NCBI RefSeq assembly: GCF_963583255.1
Contig: NC_084803.1
Span: forward strand, 12,508,478 to 12,572,477
Source: Pyrus communis
Lineage: Eukaryota; Streptophyta; Magnoliopsida; Rosales; Rosaceae
Direction: 5' to 3'
DNA: 64,000 nt
Part shown: piece after piece, positions 1-13,469 of the stretch
Layout: each line of letters begins with the position of its first letter
Numbering within the stretch: position 1 is the stretch's first letter
Made by a program: the position numbers and the translations under genes
Notes under the pieces: generated by a model
The model's input: the letters and a program-made list of their open reading frames with translations, nothing else
Database searches by the model: none
What the model was told of the DNA's origin: nothing

Positions 1-1920
1 ACACGCGGTGAGGCATGGCTAGTTGGGCCGGTTAATTGTACTTCTTTTTGTTTTATCAAGCGTTAATTGTACTTATTTGTCGATATGATGATCCTAATCA
101 TCTTTGGATTTTATTTATTTATATATGTTCATCGTATATTATGTAATTAAAATTTATTTTAAATTATTTTATTTTAAATTGAATATAAATAATATTTAAT
201 GAAAACTAATCACATAATGTAAAATAAATGTAATTAAAAGATCTTTGAAATCCTCAAATGATACTTATTCGGACTCCTATACCTCCATATTCACATATCG
301 TACGTGCCATGCATTTTTTAAGCGCACTCGATCCAACATAGTGATCTTCTTCCGCTTAATTAATTACTAAATTATTTTTGCGTGTTTTAAGAGGTTGGCA
401 ACCCATAACACAATGATGAGTGGGGATTGAAGACAGCTGTTAGTATTTATCTTATAATTATTCCAGTAAACTCGCAAGTAATTTTCACTTGAGCTGCTAC
501 TTTAATTCTCTGGGTAATTTTACAGCAAATTCACATATGCCTGAGGTCAGATGGCATTTTGAGAGCCAAGTCTCGTTCATCATGAAAGGAGACCTGGTTT
601 ACCAATTCTTTCTTTTCATTGTAGTAGGGAAAACGTGTACGAATTTAACTCGCTGTTCTTTTTTTTATTTACTTGCTCACGTCAAGATATCTCTTACAAA
701 TTCAACTATATTAATTGTGAGTCTTACTGAGAGAACTAATTAAAAATATGGAAAATCATTGACTATGAATATTTTCTACACAAAACCATAAAAAAAAAAA
801 AAAAAAAAAAACAAAAAAAACTCGTCAGTTGGTTGGTCCTATTGGGTTAGTGATAATATTTTGCAGTTATTCTTAGTCAGGGAAAAAGTAAGAAGAGATG
901 TTACCAAAATATTGTAATATTTACTCTCTTTTTTAGCTTGTAATATTGTAGATGATCAAAATAGTTTAGCTTACTAATTCACCTCTTAAAACTTAGCTAT
1001 GCAAAAAATCAATTAAATTAGAATTTTTTTTTAAATGTTTGATTAACGCCATCAAAATTCCAATACTTAATCAAATACTATGGTTCGTCTTTTTGGTGGA
1101 TGGCCATTAATTAGATGATTAAAATATTTCAGTTATTGTTTATTTGTGGTTTAAATCAACATAGTTATTAAGCTACTGATTAAACCAACTTGGAAACAGG
1201 ATTAATAGATTTTTTATCTTTAAGTCCAATATATAGATGTTCTGTTTTATGAACAACATGGAGTTTAACAAAGCAGTGGTAATTATATCTGATTTTGGAT
1301 TAGAGGCCAAAAAGTTGCCTAAGATTTAAGACGCTATGCTCTCTATTTGTTCCTCTTTGTTTTTTTTTTTTTCGTTGTTGTGATCATACCATACAAATTT
1401 AATCCAAAATTTTCGCATGCCAAAAGCTAGTAGTCTTTGAATTAGTTAACTAGTCATACCAATTGATTAGAAAACTATATGGAATGATTTAACAAGTTTT
1501 AATTAATATTAGGATAATCTGAAAAGGTTACTCTAACAATTGCATCCAGTTTAATTGTCATTTATCAATCGATGAAAACAAGATCGTATAATGCTAATCA
1601 TACTTTGGATGGGATTATTTCAATGCATGCCGGATAAATTTTGTAAGTACCCCAAGCAGAAGCCACGAGGATTGATATGCACCAAACACGCGCACAGTAA
1701 ACACGTTTTAGGTAATTAATATTCTTAAACTTATTCCCAAAGTAGAGCAAGAAGATAATCAAGAAAGAGGACCAAAGCCTTGAGCGAGCTACCAAGTTGG
1801 TATAAGTCATTTTGGTGCTCATTAAGGTACTCGAACTTGATAATTTGTACTTAAAGATCGATCATGACCTAGAACAACTTGGAAGAAGTTAGGGAAGGCT
1901 GTAACCTATAACTTAATTAA

Positions 1921-2028
1921 GATCAACTAGAACCTAGAACCCCCAATAGTTTGTTCGTACTTAACCATCTCATTGATCAACTAGAACCTAGAACCCCCAA
2001 TAATTTGTATGTACTTAACTATCACATT
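1921..2028. repeat. 54-bp tandem duplication
   Basis: Two adjacent copies, starting at 1921 and 1975, share the words GATCAACTAGAACCTAGAAC and TGTACTTAAC with a few substitutions. The period is 54 bp. No function is apparent. Confidence 0.8.
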
Positions 2029-2323
2029 CATATGCTTGCATATATAGTGATCTTAAACAATTAATTCAATGGTGCAATTATGCATGCACTGTTGGAGAAT
2101 AGGAATCCCACATCAGGCATATGATAAAAATATATACAATTAATATATGGGGTTTTCCCCCTAATGTAACTGGAGCATTTTGTGATAAAACCCACCAACT
2201 AGTAATAGGTGGTTAAATTGGGACAAAATCAATTTATTGGTGGTGGATCATGTTGGGCCTAAAAATCTTATCTTGTACAGTTAGTCTCACGTGAGTTGAT
2301 CCTTATTCTTGATGCATTAAAAT

Positions 2324-2880
2324 CAAGGTTCTAACACAATGTTAGGCGCTAATGGGGCGGCGAACAGGGACCTAGCGCCTAAGTGTTTAGATAAGGCCTA
2401 GGCGGTTTTTAATTTTAATTAAATTTATTATATACTATATAAATAAATGTCGACTTGTAGTTAAGAAAAATATATAATTTCATTGGGATACATAAATTGC
2501 AAAATAAAATGATACATGGATTAAAAAAATGTTTGAACATATTAAAAACATGGAAAACAAGCTTGTAATGAGTGTTCATCCAAGTATTCAACTAGTCACT
2601 TACAATTTATTGAAAAAAAAATGCAAAATGAAAGTTATCTATTTTATGTCTATGTGAGAGTCAAAACCTGGGCAAGTGCCTAGGCGGGTCTAACAAGGCT
2701 AGATGGGTACCAAGGTGGGTCTAAGAGGGCTAGGCGGATGCCAAGGCGGGTTAGGCGAGCACCTAGGTAGGTCTAGGTGCCATTTCTTAATTTTTAATTG
2801 CAGACTAATCGTGGCAGTGATTAATTGCTTAGCACTTAGGTGGGCCTAGACGATACTAGATGAAAATTTTTAGAACAGTG
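2324..2880. mobile_element. hAT-type non-autonomous element with CTAGGCG clusters (copy 1)
   Basis: The left end CAAGGTTCTAACA and the reverse complement of the right end, CACTGTTCTAAAA, match at 10 of 13 positions. The flanks 2316-2323 (ATTAAAAT) and 2881-2888 (ATTATAAT) agree at 7 of 8 bases, as expected of an 8-bp hAT target duplication. Subterminal clusters of CTAGGCG/GGCGGGTCTA-like words lie at about 2340-2405 and 2665-2790. The interior is AT-rich with no coding capacity. A second, less eroded copy of the family lies at 48409-48800. Confidence 0.65.
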
Positions 2881-3534
2881 ATTATAATACTATTCGTATC
2901 GCAGGTTATTTAGAAAGAGGCAACGTACCACCAACATTTCCTATGGATGAAAAGGTACTGTTAAAGGTAGACATTTGAAATCTAGTTGCTAGATATGATA
3001 GAACTGAACATTGTACCAAATTTGATATAAGTAATAAAATTAAATAACGATTGTGGATGTAAAGCTAGCCAGTTGGATGAGAATTTCTGAAAGCAAATGA
3101 AAACCAATCAATTGTATCGATACATCGCTGTTCAAGTAAACTTAATTAGCCAGGGGTTGTATATGTCGATCTCTGACATTGTTGTCCTACATCCCTTGAT
3201 ATAAAGGCCCCATAATTTGCATTACAATACTAGTCCTAACTCCATGGGACTAATAACATATTCACGTATGAAATATCAGGAGGACCCTTCGGAAAGATAT
3301 TGGTGCACAGACCCTTTACATTATGGTCTCTCCCACGAGAATATGTACCATCAAATTAATCATCCCAACGACCTTCAGAAGGGTACATATGCATTAGATT
3401 TCATCACAACAGCTATATGTACATATAAATGATTTCATATATTAATGGAAATACTGTATCTCAATGATTGAACAAGGCATGTGAGCCTGTGAGGGCCTCA
3501 CAATTAAATTAGGCTTTATATTTTCTTCATACCC

Positions 3535-3538
<4 letters not shown>

Positions 3539-3581
<43 letters not shown>
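3539..3581. repeat. (TA)n microsatellite
   Basis: An uninterrupted alternation of T and A about 43 bases long, followed by TCTCTT. Likely length-polymorphic. Confidence 0.95.
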
Positions 3582-3585
<4 letters not shown>

Positions 3586-6500
3586 TAAAAATTTCATCAT
3601 TCTTCATATTCTTGATTAGAAATAAGAAACGAAATTTCTTATTCTCACAATTCTAATATATACGATGTACCTCAAATTTATGTTGTTGCGCAAAATGGAA
3701 AGAAAAAAAAATCATCTTAAGGTACTAAATTAGGAAAACTTCATTTCATTTTCTTCTTAGGCCTTAATTTGCATTGGGACGGCTCTTTGATTGAATGTCC
3801 ATGTGTGCTTTTAGCATGTATATGAGAGACTTGTCATGTATTCGTAAATTTATATGGGCCACAAATAATTCTACCTGCTTACTTTTGATGATTTTATGTA
3901 TATATAATACTTTCCAATATAAATTGTTGAATCATTTTGGACTCGGGAAGAGAATTTCAACTAAATTATCAGTTGGAAATATATTATAATTAAGGATCAC
4001 ATTTGTAAATGGACTGAGCAGTCTTCATTTGTAACCCTTTTTTTTATGGAATGAAAGTCTATCATCTAATAAAAAATAAAAAATAAAAATAATTGTGGAG
4101 GAAGAGAGAAAGACTAATGCTATTTCACCTTGTTGATGAGCAATTCAATCGAGATGGACTTCACCTATGTACATGGGACTTATTAAAGAGGTGGTCAATA
4201 AATGCAGTCCAAATAGCAACACTCGATAATTTCATAGCTATCTCTGTTTGTATATGTCTATGTACATATACTTTTCATCATGTAACTATTAAAAAATAAT
4301 TTTCACATTATGAGAAGGATATACACAATAAAATATCAAACTGGCAATATGACAAATTTTCTTTTTTAAGAGAAGTATTATATGGGACTTCATGGACACA
4401 TCTTTGACCAAAACTTTAACTACAATAATGTAAGTTTTGGCAGTCAATATGTAAATGCATATTAGTTTTACCTTTCATAAAAATACGATTTATGTATAAC
4501 AAGTTTACTAATGAAGTCGGTGTATGTTCAATAATATAATGGAAACACATGCATCTCCTGCATCAGGGCCTCTTCGATCATCATTTTATAATAATCTTTC
4601 ATCATCATCTCACTAAAATGGAAGCAACCACAAGTTGGTCAATTTCGAGCGCATACAGAGGTTTCGTAGAAGCATGTGCCCCCGGAACTTATTAGTTACC
4701 GTCGCTTCTCCAAACCCTAATGTGAATCACGATAAACCAAATCAGATCTGCGTACGATGATCATATATTAAAATACTATTGAAGAATGATTAGTTGATGA
4801 TTTGACTTGGAAGAACGAAGATTAGAAAGCAATAACTAGTGTATTATGCTTGAAGAAACAGTATATTCTATTGAGTTAAAAATTGCATCGAAGTTGGTGA
4901 TTTACACCACCCAGTCCGACGCCTAATTAGATGCTACACTAATCAATCTAATTATTTTTAAATAGAGGTGATTAATTAATTTAATTTTCGGCCTATATAC
5001 TCTATATTATTAATTCAGAAATTACAGATTTCAGTCATTGGAAAACGAAGACGAGCAGAGAAAAAAAAAAAACCCTGTTTATAAAAAAAGTCACTGACTG
5101 ATTCGTGAAACCCTAATTTTTTATTTACAGTTTAATTAGCACGGAAATTACAGGTATGGAAGAACACATCAAATGCTTAAGTTGGGTTTTGGGTTGCCCG
5201 ATCAATTGCCTAGATAATCAAAGGTCAACTTCCGAATTTAAAGTGCACGAACTCACTACCCAATCACTTTTATAGTCTTGATTGTAGTAAATGAATGTTT
5301 CATTTTCTTGAAGCAAACTGGTAAATGTCACTCACTATTTGCACTCACTAATAAATAATCTAGTAATCACATAGTAAAGTAGGAAAAAGTGTTGTAAAAT
5401 ACTGAATTATAATTACGTGGTATAATCAATTTAATTATGTATCACGGAAACTAACTGTTAATTCATATCCTGATCGACCGTGAACGTGATCATACTTTGA
5501 TACCATACAACAGATTCTCGAAAATCTACATATACATTTTATGTCCCTAGCTAGTCGCTTTCATATCTAAAGAAGTGTTAATAATAATGTTGAGGAGCCT
5601 TATACAGGTGAGACGTCTTGTTTTCTAAAGGCATACATGAAATGAGAATGCGGTCGTGGGTAGTGGACACAAATATTATGTAATCTTTCTCATCACCATA
5701 GATTAAACAGTGAAGATTGTCCTGGATATTTTTATAAGTTTATAAATAATTGGTCCTTTGATGTTTATTTGCGATGATCGAGCAATATTTAAATAAAAAA
5801 GGACTCCCAATTTCCAGCCACATAAAATAGTATTACAGAAACCTCCAAAACAATAATCTTAATCCTAGTTAGAAGACAAAGATGTTAATCAAATAACTGG
5901 GGTCCTTAATTTGCTTTGCTCTCACATCTTCCAGCGATGCAAAATATACAATGGGGTCGCAGAGATATTTGACTACAATTTTTCAATCATTATATATTTT
6001 TTGTATTCTATGGAGAGCCACGCATCTCAGAGCTTCGTTGTGAAGAAAATTAATGCTTCATCATAAAAATCAATTCACAATATAAGAAGTAGCCAAACTT
6101 TCATAAACCCATATAAAGTCCCTCATCTCTATCGATGTGAGATTCCTTCTCAACATAGGAAAACCATATGGTTTCAAGATCTTCTTGTCCATAGATAATT
6201 GAATGAAAAGTTTCCATTTGTAATCAACTAAAAGCAAAAGTTATGAGGAGAATGTGAACAAAAAACCTTTTCAAATTTGTGTAAAATGTTTAGCTCGATC
6301 CTAGATACCAGAAACTTAAATAGTACTTTTTGTTTTGGTCGATGAATGGAAGCACAAACTTGAATAGTACGGGAGCTTGGTTGTGAGCTGGTAGGGATGC
6401 TTATGCAGTGCTAGTTAGGAAGCTGGTGAGGTTGATTAACAAAGGCGATTGACAGCTTTCAAACCCTAGAAATCATTTAGTATTTTAAACATAGTTTGTA

Positions 6501-7735
6501 CTATATATAAAAAGGTTTGTACTATATATACTATATATACTATGTATAATGGACTCATACAACTTATGTTACTTTTACCTGGACATGTGAACAAAGTCAG
6601 AACTACAACTTCATTAGCGGTGTTGTAGTTCCGTCTTTCAACTTTGGTTCTATACGAAAGTAAGTAAAATGGTCAATGGATCCCTCTCCCATGAGAGATT
6701 TTTTAGTGTGGTCAGACATGAGCATATTCAGAACTTTACATGTGTCATATTCAATTAGGAGAAAGTATTTTTTCAAGTATCTTTTTAATTGTATGAAAAC
6801 ATTTGATGTTCTACTTCATATTCCGAGTACATTATCCCATGCATGGATCCCACTAATCATCCTTTTTTTCAATTATTCTATTCTTTTATTTCTTATTCGT
6901 TTCAAGATTTAGCAGGTGTCAGAAAATATATATCACCAAAAGTATGGCTTGGCTTCACTCGCCGGTCACCAAGGAAAAGGCAAGGCAACGACAGAAGAGG
7001 TAGATTGTCTGCCCTTCTATTTTCATACTCTCATCATACCTTTTTGTTTGTGTTTTTATAAAAATAATAAAACAAAAAGTAATAGGAATATAAAATGTTG
7101 ATACACATCAGAAGGGCATAAGAAGAATATAAAAATAGGATGACAGACAATCCACCTTCAATGACAAAAGACACGTAAAAAAATAAATAAAATAGAAAAC
7201 TCCTTCAGCTTTTCCATATCGCATTCGTATGTCTTTTTTGGCGATTTTGCCTCTCGGGGTGTAGAGTGCAGTGCTTGAAAGTTGACACACCGACCCCAGT
7301 CTATTCAGTTTTTATTTTCTTAATTAACAAGGTGGGATTAAAGGCCTGTGCATGGTAAATGTTTGAATCCTACAAGTAATTATTCACCAAGTCTGAAGTG
7401 TCGGATGACTCTCGAGACTTGGTGAATATAAAGTCGATTAGTGAAAAAATATTCATTAGACATTTTGTTTAGGAGCTAAGCACTTCTTTAGGGTATACCT
7501 TTAATACGAAGTAGTATTAAATTACAACATGTACAATTATAGCTGTGTCAAAATATCAGATACGCTATGCTGTAACAAGCAACTAAAGATGTAAACTACA
7601 TGCAGGACGTGAGAAAGCATTGATCATTTGAACGCTCTCACATCCCACATTTGAGATTCACTCGGTTTGTGATTTAGTATATATCGATAGCTAGCACTCT
7701 TCTAGCTCATATAGTTTGCATTTGTAATGAGTCGT

Positions 7736-7740
7736 AAGAC
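7736..7740. repeat. 5-bp target site duplication (left) of the copia element
   Basis: AAGAC immediately precedes the left LTR and is repeated at 13722-13726 immediately after the right LTR. A 5-bp duplication is normal for Ty1/copia integrases, and it fixes the LTR borders independently of their terminal dinucleotides. Confidence 0.9.
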
Positions 7741-7992
7741 TAATAACCAATATAACAGAATTGCCACATGGCATTATCTAGAAGATGGGTTAGTTAATAC
7801 AGGTAGAAGGGTACTGTTGTAATTAGTCCTTATGGGTATATAAGGAGTAATAGTGTTCTCATTTGAAGTAAGAAAGCATTGTAAGAATTTCTGAAAGTAT
7901 TAATACATTCTCTCTTTCTTCCTCTCTATCTCTCCTCATCTTCTTCTTCGTTTCTGGTATCCAGTGTTGTTCACAGCTTCTCTGTGTTAATA
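7741..7992 (+). repeat. left LTR of copia element
   Basis: 252 bp beginning TAATAACC and ending GTTAATA. The two ends form an imperfect inverted repeat (TAATAAC versus TATTAAC, 6 of 7). A TATA-like word, TATATAA, lies at 7837-7843 and would place transcription start and R about 30 bp downstream. A CT-rich tract follows at about 7910-7955. It is identical to 13470-13721. Confidence 0.95.
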
Positions 7993-8005
7993 TGGTATCA
8001 TCGCC
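7993..8005 (+). promoter_or_regulatory. primer binding site (initiator tRNA-Met type)
   Basis: TGGTATCATCGCC follows the LTR with no gap. The first eight bases TGGTATCA match the complement of the 3' end of plant initiator methionine tRNA, the usual copia primer (TGGTATCAGAGCC). The next two bases deviate and the pairing then resumes. Confidence 0.85.
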
Positions 8006-8302
8006 CATTTAGGCTCGTCGCCACTTTCGGTTCTGGTGAAGACTTCCGCTGGTTTGGGTGCTATCTTGAAGATTGGGTGCTCGAAGATTGGGTGTTTGGT
8101 GGTTATCTGGAACGGCGTTCTTAGGAGATTTGGTGGTGCGTTTTTCAGCGAATCAAGTGTATTTGTTTCTTTCTTGGGGTTGTGATTCAATCTGTTGGAA
8201 TTTGATTGAAGTTGGGTCAATTTGTTGGAATTCGATTAAAGCGAAGATTTGGGGTTTTTTGGTTGAATCTTGATGTGTTGATTTCTGTTCTTGTTATTCT
8301 AT

Positions 8303-8492
8303 GTGTTTGTTCCTTGGAGTATCATTCTCTAGGACTTGTCGATTTAAAGAAGAAAGTGTCATTCTTTCTATGAATCTTGGAGTTTCAATCTCCTGAGCTG
8401 TGTTTGTTCCTTGGAGTATCATTCTCTAGGACTTGTCGATTAAAACAAGAAAGTGCCATTCTTTCTATGAATCTTGGAGTTTCAATCTCCTG
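8303..8492 (+). repeat. 97-bp tandem duplication in the copia 5' leader
   Basis: Two near-identical copies start at 8303 and 8400, both with GTGTTTGTTCCTTGGAGTAT and ending in TCAATCTCCTG. They differ by a few substitutions (for example TTTAAAG/TTAAAAC and GTGTC/GTGCC). They lie in the untranslated leader between the primer site and the gag start, in the region where packaging or translation signals would be expected. Confidence 0.9.
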
Positions 8493-8683
8493 TGTTGTGT
8501 TATATTGGAGTATCAATCTCCTGGTTTGGTGTCTTTAGTCGAAGTGTGCAATTTGGGTTGTGATTTGGAGTGTCATTCTCCTTACTTGGGTATTGTTTTG
8601 TGAATTTTTCGAAGTCAGTTGTGTGTTCCTTGTTTGGTAATTTTTTGGTTTGCTCAGAGTTGTGGTTGATTGAATTCTTTTCA

Positions 8684-11600
8684 ATGGCGTCGTCTTCATT
8701 CAAGATTGAGAATTTGTTGGGTATGCTGACTATAAAACTTCGAGATGATAATTTTGCCAAATGGGCCTTTCAGTTTCAGTCGGTTCTTAAAGGGTACAAA
8801 TTGTTTGGTCATTTTAATGGTACGATTGGTTGTCCATCAAAGTATGCCGTGAGTTCAGAGACTGGTGTTACAAGGGAGATTACCACAGCGTTTCTTGATT
8901 GGGAGTCTACTGATATGGCTCTTATTAGTCTGCTCCTTGCTACACTAACAGATGAGGCAATGGAGTATGTCTTGGGGTGCAGGACTGCCTTTGAAGCATG
9001 GTCAAATCTTGTTGAAAGATATGCTTCTGTTTCGAAGTCTCGGGTTAACCATTTGAAAACAGAGTTGCATACGATTCAGAAGGGGGCAGATAACATTGAT
9101 AAATACTTGTTGCGTTTGAAGAATATCAGAGATCAGTTAATGGCTGCAGGGGAGACAGTTTCTGACAATGATATTATCATTGTTGGGCTGGCAGGTTTAC
9201 CTAAGGAATATGGTGTTATTCGCACAGTTATCTTGGCTCGGGAATCTTCCATTACCTTAAGGGAATTTCGTGCTCAACTACTTGGAACTGAAAAGGAGAT
9301 TGAAGGGGAAATGAATCTGCTGCCTCAGAATATGGCTGCTCTTTTTGTTCAGGGTTCTCAGTCTGGGCAGAATACTAGTTTGGGTTCTGTCATGTATGGA
9401 GGTGGATCTTCGAGTGGTGCATCTTCGTCAAATTCTCAACACCATGCTCATATACCTGCTACTACAGCAGGCACTATTGTTCAGCAACCACAGGGTTCAT
9501 TTAATAATGCTCATCAACATGGTGTGGAGTCCCAGATGTTTGGTTCGAATACTTTTCCTCCAGGGCATCATGATCAATCTTGTGGATATGGTTTTGTAGC
9601 TCACTCTCATTCTGGTCAGCAGCATGGGTTCAAATCTCAGACCTACAATGGGGGTTACAGGGCTGGAAATGGTGGTCAATTCAGGAATAATAGCAGCAAC
9701 TATAGAACTGGTAATAATTTCAGAGGACGAGGGTTTTATGGTGGAAATAGTCCTTACTCTTCAGGGACAAAACAAGTTCAGAATGTTACTGGGTCGTGGT
9801 CCGGCAATACAGAAGCTAGAACAAATGTTGTAGTTGAGTGTCAAATCTGCAATAAAAGAGGTCATACTGCAGTGAACTGTTTTCACAGAAATACAGGAAA
9901 TACACCAGCTGGTTTCATTATGGAGTGTCAGATATGTGGGAAAAGAGGACATTCTGCGCTTGACTGTTTTCATCGGGCCAACTACACATATCAAGGTCAG
10001 CCACCTCCAGTCTCACTGTCTGCCATGAATGCACAACAAACATCTCAGGCTCCTCCTCAGGATTTGTGGATTGTGGATTCAGGTGCTTCACACCACATGA
10101 CTGCAGATATAAATGCATTAAGTCAAGTGGCTCCTTATCAAGGGTCTGATAATATAACCATTGGTAATGGTTCAAGTCTACCGATTAAGCATATCGGTTC
10201 CTCTGCAATTCATACTCCTGATCATTCTCTTGTTCTCAGTAAAGTTCTTCATGTTCCAAATATTGCCAGAAATCTTCTTTCAGTTAAACAATTGTGTGCA
10301 GATAATAATAGTTGGTTTATATGTGATGAGTGTGAGTTCTTTGTGCAGGACAAGAAGACAAGGGAGGTGGTGTATCACGGAAAGAGTAAACCAGAAGAGT
10401 TATTTCAGATTCCAGTGGTTAAAGCTTCTAGAGGGCACAAGTTTGTTACAAGAGATCCAGTGGCTTACTTGGGGAAACTGGTAAAATCCGATATTTGGCA
10501 TCAAAGGTTGGGACATCCTGCACATGATATTGTGGCTGCAATGTTAAGGCAATCTAAGGTTTTACACAAGTTAGATGAGACTTATACTACTTGTATTTCT
10601 TGTATTAGGGGTAAAATGTCTAGGATACCTTTTCCTGTTAGAAATGACAGTTGTAGGGTTCCTTTTGAGAAAGTTCATACCGATGTTTGGGGTCCAACAC
10701 CTGTAAAATCTGTGGAAGGTTTTCGATACTATGTACTTTTTGTAGATGAATATACCAGATTTACTTGGATATTTCCCATGTGCAACAAATCTGATGTGTT
10801 TGCAATTTTTCTCAAGTTCTATGCTTTCATTCATACTCAGTTTGGGTTAACAATTAAAGGTTTGCAAACAGATGGTGGAGGTGAATACACTAGCAAGCGG
10901 TTTACGTCCTTTTTGGCTGCAAAAGGCATTCTGCAGTTTATTTCTTGTCCTTACACACCTCAACAGAATGGGATTTCTGAGAGGAAACACAGACATGTGG
11001 TGGACACTGCTCTCACTTTGTTAAATGCTTCTGGTTTAAGTAGTGAGTTTTGGTACTTTGCTTGTGCTCATGCAGTTTTTCTGATTAATAAAATGCCGTG
11101 TAAAACCTTGTCTTTTAGATCTCCCTATCAGCTACTATACAACAAAGTGCCTGAGGTACAGTCCTTAAGAATTTTTGGAACTGCTGTGTTTCCATGGATC
11201 AAGCCGTATAACAATCATAAATTGCAGTTTAAGTCCAAAATGTGTATCTTCTTAGGCTATGCAATGGGGTATAAGGGAGTAATATGTTATGATCAACTGT
11301 CTAAGAAATGCATTATATCACGGCATGTTATTTTTGAAGAGTCAATATTTCCAGCAAGGTTGGGGCCTTCTCACAGTGGTGTGGCATCTGCTGAGACAGT
11401 CAATCAAACTAGCTCTGTGGTTATACCATTTCCTATTCCCATGAGGTCTACAAGGGGTCAATTTGAGCACGGTCAGCTATCACAGAATCACATTTGTGAA
11501 GACTCTTTAGCATCAACATCTCATGGTTCCTACTCTACAACAAGTGATACACCAACTCCACCTCCTTTGCTTCCTGTCCTCGATACTACTCAACTTCAGG

Positions 11601-13421
11601 TATTATTACCTTTGTCTGAGCATTCATCTAGCACTGATTCACATGTCTTACCTGTACACCGACCACTTCATCCTCGGATTCAAACTCGGTTACAAACAGG
11701 TGCTATTTCAAGAAAGAATTATGCAGCTCATTTGGCAACTTTCCCTGAGTTAAATTCATTACAAATACTGGAGTCTTGCTCTGATATGTCCTGCTCTGGT
11801 TCGATTACTAGTGCATGTCCTGGAGTGTTTTCATTCCTAGCTGATATCACAGAACCTGAAGAACCTAAAACTTTTAGGGCAGCATCGTGTAAGTCTGAAT
11901 GGCAACATGCTATGCAAGAAGAATATGATGCATTAAAGGCTCAAGGTACATGGGTTCTAGTTCCACCTCCATCTCACAGAACAATTGTAGGTAGCAAATG
12001 GGTGTATAAAATAAAGAAACATCCAGATGGAACAATATCAAGGTATAAGGCTCGGTTAGTTGCTCAGGGGTACACTCAAGAACACGGGCTGGATTACTCA
12101 GAGACCTTCAGTCCTGTGGTCCGACACACTACTGTTCGATTAATTCTTGTTTTAGCTGCACAGCTTGGTTGGAATCTGCGACAACTAGACATTAAAAATG
12201 CTTTTTTTGCATGGTGATCTCGAGGAAGAGGTCTACATGCAGCAACCTCAAGGATTTGTGGATCCTTCCTGTCCAAGTTATGTGTGTAAACTCATTAAAT
12301 CTCTATATGGCTTGAAACAAGCCCCGAGAGCCTGGAACTCGAAGTTCACGAGTTATCTTCCATCCCTTGGTTTCACAACTTCCTTATCTGATACAAGTTT
12401 ATTTGTTAAAGTAGATAAAGGGGATATTGTTATCCTATTGCTCTATGTAGACGATATTATACTCACTGGTTCCAACCCTACAACAGTTCAAGCAGTGATC
12501 AGTGACCTTGCAGAAGTCTTTGATCTCAAAGACATGGGCAGATTGTCTTATTTCTTGGGGTTGCAGATTCAGTATAAAGAAGATGGTTCATTGTTTATCA
12601 GCCAATCGAAATATGCTCAAGATCTCCTCAAGAAGGCAGCAATGGAGACATGTAAACCTACATCCACACTGTCTAAACCACATGCACAATTACTTGAACA
12701 AGAAGGTGATCTTCTCTCTGACCCACGTCATTATCGAAGTTTGGTCGGGGCTCTCCAATATTTGACCTTTACTCGGCCAGATCTTGCTCAGGCTGTTAAC
12801 ATGGTCTGTCAGTTTATGACTTCTCCGACTGATCTTCATATGCATCTTGTCAAACGCATTTTACAGTACCTGAAAGGAACACTTGAGTATGGTTTGCATT
12901 ACAAAAAGAGCTTGGATTTCAATTTGCTGGCCTATTCTGATTCCGACTGGGCAGCAGACATAAATACCCGACGTTCAATAACTGGTTTTGTGATTTACTT
13001 GGGTGATAATCCCATTTCATGGCAGTCTAAGAAGCAATCCACAGTATCTCGCAGCTCTACTGAGGCTGAATACAAAGCTTTAGCACATTCTGCAGCTGAT
13101 TTGTTTTGGATTCAATCTCTTCTCAAAGACATGCATCAGCAAATTTTGGTGCCTCCAGTACTTTACTGTGACAATCTGAGTGCTTTAGCTCTAAGCTCCA
13201 ATCCTGTCTTTCATTCGAAGATCAAACATCTTGATACCGACTATCATTTTGTTCGTGAAAAGGTCCAACGGGGTGATTTACTTGTCCAATATATACCTAC
13301 TGAAGAACAGGTTGCAGATGTATTCACCAAAGGCCTGCATGGTCCTGTGTTTGTAAAGCACTGCCGACACCTTGCTCTTGCTGTTTCAGGTCCAGTTTTA
13401 GATCCCGTTTTAGGTGTTTAG
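8684..13421 (+). pseudogene. copia gag-pol polyprotein, broken by one frameshift in RT
   Basis: I chose the ATG at 8684, where the protein begins MASSSFKIEN like other plant copia Gag proteins; the frame is open upstream but that part is leader. Residue numbers count from there. Gag is followed by two CCHC zinc knuckles (from C386 and C415), aspartic protease DSGA at 465, the integrase zinc region (WHQRLGHP near 604, CISC/RGKM) and the integrase core D667, D730, E766 (D-35-E spacing). Reverse transcriptase begins before 12200. A run of seven T at 12202-12208 shifts the frame, and this frame stops at 12217. The remaining RT (LYGLKQAPRAW, YVDD) and RNase H (SRSSTEAEYKA) continue in another frame, open to the stop at 13421. 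Everything else is intact, so this is a single recent lesion or a homopolymer sequencing error. Confidence 0.93.
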
Positions 13422-13460
13422 CTATTTCAAACTTCACCTGGCAGATCCATGTTCAGTTTG

Positions 13461-13469
13461 AGGGGGGAG
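13461..13469 (+). promoter_or_regulatory. polypurine tract
   Basis: AGGGGGGAG directly abuts the right LTR, the expected site for priming plus-strand DNA synthesis. Confidence 0.9.

Larger units (their letters stand above)
1..7735. other. gene-free, AT-rich intergenic DNA
   Basis: I find no protein-coding gene in this stretch. The longest open frames are under 90 codons, AT-rich in composition and resemble no family I know. It holds poly-A tracts (for example 789-810), a 54-bp duplication, a long AT microsatellite and one hAT-type miniature element, all listed separately. A segment near 2093-2323 begins with TGTTGGAGAATAGG and reads like an old LTR remnant, but I cannot define its other end. 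Confidence 0.6.

Noticed and set aside
2093..2323. LTR or TRIM remnant beginning TGTTGGAGAATAGG
   Set aside because: No matching end, target duplication or second copy in the window; kept only as a remark.
8570..8683. Upstream extension of the gag-pol frame
   Set aside because: The open frame continues upstream of 8684 but lies in leader sequence overlapping the end of the leader repeats; ATG 8684 gives the family-typical Gag N-terminus.
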